Shown one piece after another: positions 46,981 to 55,801 of a stretch of DNA of 64,000 nucleotides (position 1 is the stretch's first letter; each line of letters opens with the position of its first letter). Under the pieces are notes generated by a model. The model worked only from the letters and a program-made list of their open reading frames with translations, ran no database searches and was not told the DNA's origin. The stretch is from Pseudomonadales bacterium. GTDB lineage: Bacteria; Pseudomonadota; Gammaproteobacteria; Pseudomonadales; Azotimanducaceae. Location of the stretch: contig JANQPF010000023.1 in the NCBI GenBank assembly GCA_028285415.1, positions 1 to 64,000 of the forward strand, written 5' to 3'. A program made the translations under genes and the position numbers.

Positions 46981-47666
46981 GTCGCGCTCCTTGCTTCGAC
47001 ACATGAATTTTGGTGCCTTGTTAACCCATCGGTGAGGGTCGGCAGTTTTTCCATGTGGTTGATACGGTACGAGGCAAATCCTATGGATATTTCATTCGCC
47101 CAATCCATGATCTTGCTGAAATCACTTTCTTCGAAGGTTTGTTTTGCGAGTGCTTGAGCTTGTTTCTCTCTCGATTCTCTCAGGTCACCCAGGGTATTGA
47201 AGTGTTGTCCAAGCTCAAGGCGTGTCTGCGGTCCTTGACCATCGCACCCCAACGCAAGCGTGTCAGCATTTTGTTGACGTTTCAGCTCATCGGGCACAGT
47301 ACGAAAATACTCCAATACCTCGCCAGCTTGCACGCTGTTCATCTCTAAGCGCCTCATGATGAGGTGAAGAATTCCGTTGTTATTGGCACCTTCGGTGTAC
47401 TGAGAAGCAATGTAGCGGGCTAAAATGACAAACGACTGATGCTCTGGCTTAACGTCGCCGGGACTGTACCGATACAAAAATGTATCCTGGTCCATATCTT
47501 TCGCGTGCACTCTTTCATCAGTAGCGAAAGCGCCATGTCCGCACGCCAATGTGAGAATACAGATGAACTTTGAGAGTGTTTTGATTGGCCACTTATCAAG
47601 CCAATCCGGGTCTGGTTTTCGTGTTCCTATCTTTTTTACAAATGATTTCCTTGACTCACTTTCCAT
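46977..47666 (-). CDS. exported hypothetical protein (island)
   Basis: 229 residues, ATG at 47666 with GGAGGG upstream. Seen: a hydrophobic segment at 29-48 (KTLSKFICILTLACGHGAFA) behind a basic/acidic N-terminus, a long signal peptide or anchor, then a helical domain with YIASQYTEGANNNGILH. No family recognised. Four-base overlap (ATGA) with the calcium-loop protein indicates one operon and a joint role. Confidence 0.6.
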   Translation of the reverse strand: MESESRKSFVKKIGTRKPDPDWLDKWPIKTLSKFICILTLACGHGAFATDERVHAKDMDQDTFLYRYSPGDVKPEHQSFVILARYIASQYTEGANNNGILHLIMRRLEMNSVQAGEVLEYFRTVPDELKRQQNADTLALGCDGQGPQTRLELGQHFNTLGDLRESREKQAQALAKQTFEESDFSKIMDWANEISIGFASYRINHMEKLPTLTDGLTRHQNSCVEARSAT

Positions 47667-48119
47667 AAGCGTTCCCTCCGCTTAGTTTTGGTAAACGGAC
47701 ACAACACACCTTCCCTGATGATCGACAGCTTACCCTTAAGCATATCGTTAGAAAATAGTGGGGACATGAAATTCTCTCATTTTTGGACTCTATTCACTCC
47801 CCGCAATCAGCTTCGCTATTGTCATCGTCAAGTCTCATATTGATTCAGTTTCCATGGATTGGTTGCTCCAGGAATGAGCGTCAGCTTTGATCGGTGAACG
47901 GTTGTTTGTGGCCGGTCTGACACATTCGATCATGCCGGATGTGTCGCGTTTGAACGACCGTTCCGGAGAAAGCCGCCACTCGTGCCAGTAGGCATAATCA
48001 GGCTCCTGGCGACCCATAGGCGACGTACCTGTTTTTTCTTTGCAACCTTTTCACCCCTAAAGGGATCTACTCCTTGATGACCCATCTCTTTGGATTCCAA
48101 TCATCTAAGGGAAAAATGT
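47667..48119. other. Intergenic region, no gene seen
   Basis: Divergent gap of 453 bases, AT-richer than average, which must hold promoters for both flanking units. Small ORFs on either strand have no support. No clear repeat or hairpin found. Confidence 0.4.
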
Positions 48120-48683
48120 ATGCACAGACTAAAAACCTGGTTCACGCGGCTAGTGGTCGGGTTAACCGTGATAATTGTCGTAGGCATGGTGGCTTTGCTT
48201 GTCCACCAACAGTTCTCGGATGGTCCCACAGGCCCTCTGATAGGTGGCTCCTTTAGTTCAGGAGAAATTGTCGAGACTCCGGTTGAAGATTGGTCTGAGT
48301 TGGAGGGTAATTTTGAGTTTGAGCTAGTAAGCCAGAACAGTTCGCGTACCGCTGGTGGTATTTTGTTTGATGGCGATCTCTACATCACCTGTGATCTGGG
48401 CTTCATATGGTCTCGTTCACCTCCCGGATTGCGGAGAAATATGGCCAATCTAATTTGGGTGTTAAAGACTTGGCATGAAGAGGCATTGCTTGATGGACGG
48501 ATACGCATCAGAAAAGATGGCCGCATACATACGGCTGTGATCGAACGTGTCGAAGACCCCCAATTGATTGAATCACTTAAAACATCGCTTGAGAATATGG
48601 ATTACTTCAAACCCGAAGGTCTGGGACCACGCCCGACGCAAGAACCTAATGACATTTGGTTTTTTCGCGTTGGACAATGGTGA
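48120..48683 (+). CDS. membrane-anchored protein of a marine gammaproteobacterial family
   Basis: 187 residues from the ATG at 48120 with AAGGGAAA upstream. Seen: N-terminal helix (LVVGLTVIIVVGMVALLVHQ), then GPLIGGSFSSGEIVETPVED, a beta domain with RTAGGILFDGDLYITC and RIRIRKDGRIHTAVIERVED. Known: proteins with this 'GP-x-GG-x-x-x-GE...DWS' pattern and a FMN-binding-like beta barrel recur in marine gammaproteobacteria; function not established. Inferred: periplasmic face of the inner membrane. Confidence 0.62.
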   Translation: MHRLKTWFTRLVVGLTVIIVVGMVALLVHQQFSDGPTGPLIGGSFSSGEIVETPVEDWSELEGNFEFELVSQNSSRTAGGILFDGDLYITCDLGFIWSRSPPGLRRNMANLIWVLKTWHEEALLDGRIRIRKDGRIHTAVIERVEDPQLIESLKTSLENMDYFKPEGLGPRPTQEPNDIWFFRVGQW

Positions 48684-48836
48684 CGTGCCAGGAATAGTCA
48701 TCAACCTCCTGAACAACGTCCGTTCGTGGCCGAAAGCCGCCTCTCGCGTGGGAAGATCACGCGGCTGCTTCCAAGCCCAACGAGGTATTAGACCGGCGTA
48801 ACACAGAGTGATGCATGGACTCGATGGGATGAGCGG

Positions 48837-49064
48837 ATGAAGTTACTCAAGTACATTCTGGTGGTCATCGCCTATGAAATAGTCAGCTTTGCGACAGGAG
48901 CAGCGGCATCCATCTAACTGACTGCACTTGGTGCGTTTGATCCCGATGAAGGTCTTGCCACCTATGGAACTAAGATAATGCTGATGCGGTACGTAACAAC
49001 TGTATTGGCTATCGTAGCTGTGGCGTGGATAGCTACTAGATACGACGCTATGCGGGAACACTGA
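48837..49064 (+). pseudogene. small two-span membrane protein with internal stop
   Basis: ATG at 48837, TGA at 49062-49064, 75 codons, interrupted by one in-frame TAA at 48915-48917. Before it MKLLKYILVVIAYEIVSFAT, after it a second helix (TVLAIVAVAWIATRY) with a final charged end. The frame is otherwise intact, so one base change explains it. Family unknown; it lies at the right end of the island. Confidence 0.5.
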
Positions 49065-49233
49065 GTGGCGAACGTGCGTCTGGTTTATCGCACGACCCTC
49101 AGACCGGAGTGTGCACGAATGTCTTATTGTAGCCGTCGTAAGCCGCTATCTATTCGTATGACATCACCCACTCAACGAAGGTAACAGACGGTACCACGAC
49201 ATGAGTGATAAACGATTGAATTCTGAGGAAAAT

Positions 49234-49259
49234 TTGGAGCGGGAAACGAGATTCGAACT
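49234..49259. repeat. attR-like direct repeat (3' end of tRNA-Gly)
   Basis: 26 bases identical to 42596-42621. It covers the CCA, acceptor 3' strand and T-arm of tRNA-Gly. Its place is the expected crossover end of a tRNA-integrated island. Confidence 0.75.
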
Positions 49260-49310
49260 CGCGACCCCAACCTTGGCAAGGTTGTGCTCTACCAACTGAG
49301 CTATTCCCGC
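49235..49310 (-). tRNA. tRNA-Gly (anticodon GCC)
   Basis: On the minus strand the gene starts GCGGGAATAGCTCAGTTGG and ends with the encoded CCA. Seen: a 7-bp acceptor stem (GCGGGAA/TTCCCGC), D-arm with AGCTCAGTTGGTAGAGC, an anticodon loop with GCC in CCTTGCCAAGG and a T-arm with GTTCGAATC. 76 bases. Complete and apparently functional. It is the integration site of the island to its left. Confidence 0.96.
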
Positions 49311-49340
49311 TCGACCAACCCGAATGGGTCAGGGAGGCGA

Positions 49341-49368
49341 ATTCTATAGCAGATGGGTGAGGTGTCAA
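49341..49368 (-). promoter_or_regulatory. Sigma-70 promoter of tRNA-Gly
   Basis: TTGACA at 49368-49363 and TAGAAT at 49346-49341, separated by 16 bases, on the minus strand. Transcription would begin about 24 bases before the tRNA. Near-consensus and at the right distance. Confidence 0.7.
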
Positions 49369-49439
49369 ACGTTTGTATCGGGCTGGTCAGGGGCCGAAGC
49401 CCATCGCATACTGGCGCCAATTGGCACGGAGACATCGTC

Positions 49440-49844
49440 ATGCCTGCAATTGATCTCAGCAAACTCCCGATCCACCTGCCGTCGGACAGCAAAGCACCGG
49501 CCGTGATGCTGGAGAAATTCGGCTTCGACGGACCAGCCTACGAGGCCTATATCGATGCGCACTGCAGCGAGGAGCAGCCCGGACGCATTGTCATGATCGA
49601 AACCTCCCCCGTCGACTGGCCCGTCTGGGAGTGCCATCCGCTGGGGGATGAACTGGTCATCATCCTTTCCGGCGAAGGCGATTTCATCCACGAGACGCCC
49701 GAGGGTGAAGTGCGTATGACGGTGTCAGCCGGTGACACGGTGTTGAATCCCGCGGGGGTGTGGCACACCGCGGACGTGCGTGAGCCCATCAGGGCGGTGT
49801 ACCTGACGCCGGCGCCTGGTACGGATCACAAACCGCGCGGTTAG
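49440..49844 (+). CDS. cupin-domain protein
   Basis: 134 residues from the ATG at 49440 (GGAGA upstream); the frame is open further but includes the tRNA promoter. Seen: MPAIDLSKLPIHLPSDSKAP, then a cupin barrel with WECHPLGDELVIILSGEGDF and GDTVLNPAGVWHTADV. Known: cupin_2 barrels bind a metal with His/Glu. Here the first motif has HxxGDE and the second AGVWHT, so metal binding is possible. Stop overlaps the HyuB stop on the other strand. Confidence 0.82.
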   Translation: MPAIDLSKLPIHLPSDSKAPAVMLEKFGFDGPAYEAYIDAHCSEEQPGRIVMIETSPVDWPVWECHPLGDELVIILSGEGDFIHETPEGEVRMTVSAGDTVLNPAGVWHTADVREPIRAVYLTPAPGTDHKPRG

Positions 49845-51466
49845 TTATCTATCAACCCGGCGGTCTGATCCGCTGCGATTGAATCGGGTGCACGATTCTC
49901 GGGATTGCCGATACCGCCGCCGCCGGGCGTCTCCAGCACGAGCCGCGCGCCTGCCGGCACCACGTCCCTGCCTTTGCCCGGCAGATTCCGCTCAATCCCT
50001 GCCTCATCGATGACGTACACCCGTCCCGCGGCGCCCGCTTCGCCTCCGTCGCGGCCGCGAGCGGGATGCTGGATACGGTCGAACATCTTCGAGACGACAA
50101 AAGGTGCCCCCTCACGGTGACTGATCTCGATGCGCTGCCCCAGACCACCGCGCCAGCGTCCCGGGCCGCCGGAACCTGTGCGGTACTCCTTGTGCCAGAT
50201 CACCAGCGGCGAGGTCACCTCGTTGACTTCCGACGACGTGGTGCGCACGCCGGAGGGGAACGCCGTGGTCGACAGGCCGTCTTTGCTGGGGCGTGCACCC
50301 GTACCGCCGTTGAAGATGGGGTTGATGACAAATTCGGTGCTCACTTCGTTGGCACCGGCGTCAGCGAACGTGCTCATGAACACCGGGTTCCAGATGCAGG
50401 ACGCCCCTTCCGCGGGGGCCGCATCTTCAATGACCTGATGCAGGCAGCCCAGCACCACGTCCGGCAGCATCTGCCCGATCGAGTGGCGCGCGGAGACCGC
50501 CCGTGGCGGCAGCGCGTTGACAAGACAGCCTTCCGGTGCCGTGACCGATATGACGCCAAGGGAGCCGGCGTTATTCGGCACGTCGTTTCCCACCAGACAG
50601 CGCACGCCGAAGGAGGCGTAAGCCTGGGCATAGGAGAGCGGCACGTTGATGCCTTTCGACGACGCGGGTGACGTGCCCGCAAAATCAACCGCAATACGAT
50701 CCCTGGTGATGCCCACCGTTGCCTGCAGCGTGACGGGTTCATCGTACCCGTCGATGGTCATGGTATAGCTGTAGACACCTTCGGGCAGCTCCCCGATCCG
50801 CTCGCACATGGCGGCGCGCGAACGCTCGAGGATGATCTCACCCACCGCCTCGAGGTTCTCGAGCGCAAACTCCTCCAGCATGGCCAGGAGCGCCCGTCCG
50901 CCGCTGTCGTTACAGGCCGTCAGCGAATACAAATCCCCTTCCGCCACCACCGGATCTCGGACGTTGTGTTTCAATATCTCGCTCAGGGTCTCGTTCAGTT
51001 CGCCTTCGCGGAAGAGATACGAGATGGGAATGCGAATGCCCTCTTCGAAGAGGTCGTTGGCGTCCGGGCCGAAGCCGCGCCCGCCCACGTCGGCAATGTG
51101 ACTGGTGGAGGCAAAGAGCCCCACGCACTCGTCACGGCGAAAAACCGGCGTCACGACGGTAAAGTCATTTAAATGACCCGTACCGTCCCAGGGATCGTTC
51201 GTCACCAGCACGTCCCCGGGCTTCAGCACCGCAAGCGGATACCGAGCCAGGAACTTCGCGACCGCCGACGCCATCGAATTGACGTGACCTGGCGTACCCG
51301 TGACCGCCTGCGCGAGCATGTCGCCACGTACGTTGAAGACCCCGGCAGAGAGGTCTCCGGCCTCCCGCACCACGGTGCTGAAGGCCGTGCGCATCAACAC
51401 CTGAGCCTGCTCTTCGACAATCGCAAGCAGCCGGTTCCAGGCAAGCTGTATCTTCAATTCGTCCAT
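49841..51466 (-). CDS. hydantoinase B / oxoprolinase family protein (HyuB-like)
   Basis: 541 residues. Seen: NRLLAIVEEQAQVLMRTAFS, REAGDLSAGVFNVRGDMLAQ, VTNDPWDGTGHLNDFTVVTP, HIADVGGRG and a C-terminal RVYVIDEAGIERNLPGKG. Known: HyuB pairs with HyuA to hydrolyse hydantoins, 5-oxoproline, acetone-type ketones or N-methylhydantoin in an ATP-dependent way. Inferred: catalytic partner of the upstream HyuA, 19 bases away, in an operon of dehydratase, MFS carrier, HyuA and HyuB. Confidence 0.92.
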   Translation of the reverse strand: MDELKIQLAWNRLLAIVEEQAQVLMRTAFSTVVREAGDLSAGVFNVRGDMLAQAVTGTPGHVNSMASAVAKFLARYPLAVLKPGDVLVTNDPWDGTGHLNDFTVVTPVFRRDECVGLFASTSHIADVGGRGFGPDANDLFEEGIRIPISYLFREGELNETLSEILKHNVRDPVVAEGDLYSLTACNDSGGRALLAMLEEFALENLEAVGEIILERSRAAMCERIGELPEGVYSYTMTIDGYDEPVTLQATVGITRDRIAVDFAGTSPASSKGINVPLSYAQAYASFGVRCLVGNDVPNNAGSLGVISVTAPEGCLVNALPPRAVSARHSIGQMLPDVVLGCLHQVIEDAAPAEGASCIWNPVFMSTFADAGANEVSTEFVINPIFNGGTGARPSKDGLSTTAFPSGVRTTSSEVNEVTSPLVIWHKEYRTGSGGPGRWRGGLGQRIEISHREGAPFVVSKMFDRIQHPARGRDGGEAGAAGRVYVIDEAGIERNLPGKGRDVVPAGARLVLETPGGGGIGNPENRAPDSIAADQTAGLIDN

Positions 51467-51485
51467 CAGTCGCCGGCCTCTCCTC

Positions 51486-53534
51486 TCATTCCAGCGTCAT
51501 CAGCAGACTGCCATCGGGACAGCGCTCGATGTGCGCACCCGCCGGGACAAAGGTGGTTGTCTGCGGCTCAATCACAAGCGCAGGTCCCGCGAGCGGGGTT
51601 GCCTCGAGTGCGCTGCGACTCACCACTTTAGCCGGCGCGTAACGCTCGCCTTCGTAGACGTCGATGGCTTCCGGAAGGTCGGTCAATGCCGCCTCATGAG
51701 CCACGTAGCTGAAACGTTCCTGCTGCACCGGTGCCGTCAGTGCGAGCGTCCAGCTCAATATCTCCACCGCCATATCCGGGATGGTGCGCCCATAGAGCAT
51801 ACGATAGGCCGCTTCGAACTCAGCACGTACGGCGTCGAGTTCCAGCGCGTTGCCGATCGGGACGGCAACTTCATAACCCTGCCCGACATAGCGCATGTAC
51901 GCATGGCGGTCTTCAACGCAGTCGTCCAGGCTCGTGACCGCAGCGCCGACGACAGCGGCAGCTTCGGTTCGCATGTCGGCAAAAAGCGCTTCAACGTCCG
52001 TCTCCTGCAGCGCGTCCAGCCGCATATACGCGCTGCGCACCACTTCGAAACGCACCGGCGCCAGCAGGAAGCCGACGGCACTGCCGACACCCGCGCCGGC
52101 GGGTATGAGCACGCGCGATATCTTGAGTTTCCGGGCCAGCGTCGCGGCATGAAGGGGGGCCGCGCCGCCGAACGCGACGAGACAACGTCCCGCCGCTTCC
52201 CGACCCCACTCCGCCGCGTGCGCGCGGGTTGCGGACGCCATGTTTTCTTCCACTATTTCGCTGACCGCAAAAGCCGCCTCGGATGCGGACAGCGACAGCG
52301 GCTCGGCAACGCCAGCGCGGAGGGCGGCGGCCGCCTCGCCGTCATGCAGACTGAAGCGACCGCCGGCAAAGCCATGAGGTGACAGCCGACCGAGCACCAC
52401 ATCCGCATCCGTGACCGTGGCGTTTACACCGCCCCGGCCATAACAGGCAGGACCCGGCTCCGAACCCGCGCTTTCGGGACCCACCTGCAGACGTTTGAGA
52501 CCCTCCACCGCGGCGATCGAACCGCCACCCGCGCCAATCTCCACCATCTCTATGACAGGGATACGCACGGGCAAACCGCTGCCCTTCTTGAAGCGATAGC
52601 TGCGATCGACTTCAAACGCCCGCGAATGCTGCGGCTCGCCACCGTCTATCAGACAGATCTTGGCAGTGGTGCCGCCCATATCGAAGGACACAACTGCCTC
52701 ATGATTGTGCTCACGAGCGAGGTGCGAGGCGAGGATCGCGCCACCGGCGGGCCCGGATTCCACCAGCCGAATGGGATAGCGGCTCGCCGTCTGCAGCGTC
52801 GTCAAGCCACCGCCCGATGTCATCATCAACACCTGACACCCGAAACCGGCCGCAACGAGCTGCTGCTCGAGGCTTGCCAGATAGGTGGCCATCAGCGGTT
52901 TGACGTAGGCGTTGGCCACGGTCGTCGAAATTCTTTCGTACTCGCGGATCTCGGGACAGACATCCGAGGACAATGTGATGCTCAGCTCCGGAAAACGCTC
53001 TTGAACGAGCGCCGCAACCCGCTGCTCATGCTCGGGTGCGGCATAGCTGTGCAGAAAGCCGACGGCAAGCGACGTCACCTCGTCTGCAACAAGTTGTTCC
53101 ACAGAACGCAGCACCTCATCTTCATCGAGCGGGACAAGCACGTCGCCCTCCGCTGACATCCGTTCCGGCACGCCAAGGCGCCGGTGACGCGGCACCAGCG
53201 GCTGGGGACGGTCGATATTGACATCGTACTGCTCGAACCGGTTTTCGAACGCCATTTCCAGCGCGTCGCGATGCCCCGCGGTGGTCAGGAGACCCGTCGA
53301 CGCACCGCGCCGCTCGATGAGCGCGTTGGTGGCTAACGTGGTGCCGTGCAGCATGATGCTCACCGACGCCGGATCCGTGCCCGTGGCGGCCAGCAGATCC
53401 TGAACGCCCTGCATCACACCGGCCGCGGGATCGGCATAGGTGGTCAACACCTTGGTTGTCGTGAGCTCACCGTCACGGTCCAGTACCACGTCCGTGAACG
53501 TGCCTCCTATGTCTGCGCTCAGCCGCACGCTCAT
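51486..53534 (-). CDS. hydantoinase A / oxoprolinase family protein (HyuA-like)
   Basis: 682 residues. Seen: RLSADIGGTFTDVVLDRDG (ATP-binding), HGTTLATNALIERRGASTG, SFDMGGTTAKICLIDGG and GRGGVNATVTDADVVLG. Known: HyuA supplies the ATP-dependent activation of the ring or carbonyl group and works with HyuB. Normal length. Inferred: with HyuB, hydrolyses a cyclic amide. Its ATG overlaps the stop of the MFS gene. Confidence 0.93.
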   Translation of the reverse strand: MSVRLSADIGGTFTDVVLDRDGELTTTKVLTTYADPAAGVMQGVQDLLAATGTDPASVSIMLHGTTLATNALIERRGASTGLLTTAGHRDALEMAFENRFEQYDVNIDRPQPLVPRHRRLGVPERMSAEGDVLVPLDEDEVLRSVEQLVADEVTSLAVGFLHSYAAPEHEQRVAALVQERFPELSITLSSDVCPEIREYERISTTVANAYVKPLMATYLASLEQQLVAAGFGCQVLMMTSGGGLTTLQTASRYPIRLVESGPAGGAILASHLAREHNHEAVVSFDMGGTTAKICLIDGGEPQHSRAFEVDRSYRFKKGSGLPVRIPVIEMVEIGAGGGSIAAVEGLKRLQVGPESAGSEPGPACYGRGGVNATVTDADVVLGRLSPHGFAGGRFSLHDGEAAAALRAGVAEPLSLSASEAAFAVSEIVEENMASATRAHAAEWGREAAGRCLVAFGGAAPLHAATLARKLKISRVLIPAGAGVGSAVGFLLAPVRFEVVRSAYMRLDALQETDVEALFADMRTEAAAVVGAAVTSLDDCVEDRHAYMRYVGQGYEVAVPIGNALELDAVRAEFEAAYRMLYGRTIPDMAVEILSWTLALTAPVQQERFSYVAHEAALTDLPEAIDVYEGERYAPAKVVSRSALEATPLAGPALVIEPQTTTFVPAGAHIERCPDGSLLMTLE

Positions 53535-54745
53535 GCGCTTTCAGCCCCCGCGTGACCGCCGAACTCAACCTGCCACAAATTTGAAGAAAAGGTCATGACA
53601 AGCACTACCACGAGCATCGCCACGCCGCAGGTCTGGATCGCCATCTGCGGTCCGGCCAGCGCAGAAAGATAACCGCAGAACAACGTCCCCAAGGGCCCTG
53701 CTCCCATGAAAGAAAATGCGTAGAAGCTCATGACCCTGGCTCGCTGTGACGGCGGCGCGAGTTCCTGCATCAGCGTGCGGGACATGGGCATGGCAATCCC
53801 ACCGCACAGTCCCCAGAAAAAGATGAGCAATACAAAGAGCGGGAAACTCTCCATGACTCCACTGATGGCAAGCACAACGGCGCCGAGACCCTGAAAGAGC
53901 AGCAGCGCGCGTCCCGGCCGCTGCACGTAGCCGATGCGCAACATCACCAGAATGGTGAGCACCAGCCCCAGCGAGTTGAACCCATTCAGCCAGGCGAGAT
54001 CGCTCGAGGACCCGGCAAACACCTCCCTGATCATCAGCGGGAAGCTGACGATGAAGCTGCCCATGAAAAAACAAGCCATCGCAACGTTCTGCACGACCAC
54101 CAGTCGCATGATGGGTGAGGCTGCCACGGTTTTTGCCCCCTCCACGACACCCCGCCATACCGAGTGCTCATGGGTCGTTTGTTTCTCGATCAGCCCGCGC
54201 CGGGCAAGCATCGCGTAGGCGACAATACCAACGCTGACACAGCCGCTCTGTACCATCAGGATGGTTTCAGGACCCGCCGCGTCGGCAAAACCGGCGATGC
54301 TATAGCCGACAATTTGGAACGAAAACTGACAGAGGCTCGTCAGAAGGACGGTGTGCTGTACCCGCTCACCGGCGACGTGATTGAGCAGGCCGTCGCGAGC
54401 CGGTGTTACAAACGCCTGGGCAATCCCCATCATCACCGCGTAGACCACCATGGCCGCATAGTCGAAGAAGCCGAGCTGGAGCGCCGCTATCAATATCCAC
54501 GGAATGACCGCCGCAAACGCCTGTGCGCTCAGCGCCTGCCGATCCGCTCCCAGGCGGTCGGCCAGCGCTCCGGCAAAGAGAATCAGGAGCATGCCGGGCA
54601 GCAGCAGCGCCGTCTGCGCCCAACCGACGAGCTCAGCCGGTTCACGGAGATAAATCGTCACCAGCCAGGCGAACACCACCCCCTGCATCCCGAACGCGAG
54701 GAACCAGGAACTGGTGGCAATGAGATAAAGATTGCGCGAGGACAT
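53531..54745 (-). CDS. MFS transporter (EntS-like)
   Basis: 404 residues from the ATG at 54745 (TTG at 54751 is also in frame). Seen: twelve membrane helices, PGMLLILFAGALADRLGADRQ between helices 2 and 3, and ARVMSFYAFSFMGAGPLGTL in the second half. Known: the EntS/MFS_3 group with a DxxD/R loop, mostly exporters. Inferred: carries the substrate or product of the hydantoinase pathway; the gene overlaps HyuA by four bases. Confidence 0.87.
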   Translation of the reverse strand: MSSRNLYLIATSSWFLAFGMQGVVFAWLVTIYLREPAELVGWAQTALLLPGMLLILFAGALADRLGADRQALSAQAFAAVIPWILIAALQLGFFDYAAMVVYAVMMGIAQAFVTPARDGLLNHVAGERVQHTVLLTSLCQFSFQIVGYSIAGFADAAGPETILMVQSGCVSVGIVAYAMLARRGLIEKQTTHEHSVWRGVVEGAKTVAASPIMRLVVVQNVAMACFFMGSFIVSFPLMIREVFAGSSSDLAWLNGFNSLGLVLTILVMLRIGYVQRPGRALLLFQGLGAVVLAISGVMESFPLFVLLIFFWGLCGGIAMPMSRTLMQELAPPSQRARVMSFYAFSFMGAGPLGTLFCGYLSALAGPQMAIQTCGVAMLVVVLVMTFSSNLWQVEFGGHAGAESA

Positions 54746-54754
54746 CAGCAATGG

Positions 54755-55726
54755 TCAGACAACCGGCGTGTCGCCCGCGAGCACGCTGGCAAAGACCGAC
54801 ATGTCGATGTTACCTCCGGTCAAGACCACGGCTACCCGTTTACCTTGCTGGCGCTCGCGTTCCGCCATGAGCGCAGCCGTTGCTGCGGCGCCCGCACCCT
54901 CCGCGACGTTGTGCGTGGTGCGATACAGGAGGCGCATGGCCTGGGCAATTTCATCGTCGCTGACGCGCACTACCCTGCTCAAGCCTTGTTCGAGGACCGC
55001 AAACGCCTCCGGGTGCGGAACTCTGGTTGCCACTCCGTCGGCAAAGGTCAGCGCGGAGTTCGTCTCGACGATCCGTCCGGCTTCCACGGACAACGCAAAC
55101 GCGTCTGCTGCGCTCGCCACCACGCCGACAATTTCCGTGGCACACCCGTAGAGATTGCGCACGCTGACCAGGCTCGCAGCACCCGATCCCATGCCTATCG
55201 GCACGTAGATTGTGTCCAGCTCGCCCGCAGCGTCAAAAAGCTCTGCGCCATACGTTGCTACCCCGCAGACGAGGTGTTCGTGAAATGAAGGCACGAGATG
55301 GCCGCCAGATTCGCCCGCATGCACCTCTGCGGCGACCCGCGCTTCGTCGAAGTCCTGGCCGTGCACGTGCAGGGTTGCGCCCCACGCTTGCATCGCCGCG
55401 TTCTTTTCACTGCTGTTGCCTTCCGGGACGTAGACGTGGACCACGCGCTGATAGGCGCGCGCCGCGTAGGGTATGGACTGGCCATGATTGCCGCGGGTAG
55501 CGGTCACGAGTTCGGCATCGGGTTCGCTGCGAGCGAGCGCATCCATGTACACCAGTCCGCCACGTACCTTGAATGCACCCGTTGGCGTGTGATTCTCGTG
55601 CTTGACCCAGACCTCGCAGCCAAGCGCCTCGCCAAGCAACGGCCAGGCGTATGCCGGCGTCGGCTGCATGTGACGGTAAACGAGCGCACGCGCGCTATCC
55701 AGATCTTCCCGGGTAAACACGATCAT
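54755..55726 (-). CDS. PLP-dependent threonine/serine dehydratase-like enzyme
   Basis: 323 residues; an alternative GTG at 55720 suits the ribosome site (TTGAGG) better. Seen: VKHENHTPTGAFKVRGGLVY with the PLP lysine Lys53, ATRGNHGQSIPYAAR, SGAASLVSVRNLYGC and TGGNIDMSVFASVL. Known: fold-II PLP enzyme of the IlvA/TdcB type without the C-terminal regulatory domain; it deaminates hydroxy amino acids. Inferred: first gene of the hydantoinase operon, releasing ammonia and a keto acid from the amino acid product. It could also be an aspartate-type lyase. Confidence 0.9.
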   Translation of the reverse strand: MIVFTREDLDSARALVYRHMQPTPAYAWPLLGEALGCEVWVKHENHTPTGAFKVRGGLVYMDALARSEPDAELVTATRGNHGQSIPYAARAYQRVVHVYVPEGNSSEKNAAMQAWGATLHVHGQDFDEARVAAEVHAGESGGHLVPSFHEHLVCGVATYGAELFDAAGELDTIYVPIGMGSGAASLVSVRNLYGCATEIVGVVASAADAFALSVEAGRIVETNSALTFADGVATRVPHPEAFAVLEQGLSRVVRVSDDEIAQAMRLLYRTTHNVAEGAGAAATAALMAERERQQGKRVAVVLTGGNIDMSVFASVLAGDTPVV

Positions 55727-55801
55727 TCCTCAACTTTCGAGATCACCGCGCGACCGACGCGGCGGGCTCGCTACCCTACCACTGCGCAGGTGCAGGGTCG
55801 A

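Larger units (their letters stand above)
42622..49233. mobile_element. tRNA-Gly-flanked genomic island (no integrase seen)
   Basis: Seen: direct 26-base repeats at both ends, the right one being the 3' end of a complete tRNA-Gly gene; content visibly less GC-rich, gene density low, many hypotheticals, one broken membrane gene, and two hairpin/terminator units. Neighbours on both sides are dense core-like genes. Known: integrases target tRNA 3' ends. No integrase, excisionase or transposase is seen. Inferred: a decayed or satellite-like island. Confidence 0.6.

Noticed and set aside
48915-48917. Read-through or recoding of the stop in the small membrane gene
   Set aside because: The codon is TAA, not TGA, and no hairpin follows; simple nonsense mutation is enough.
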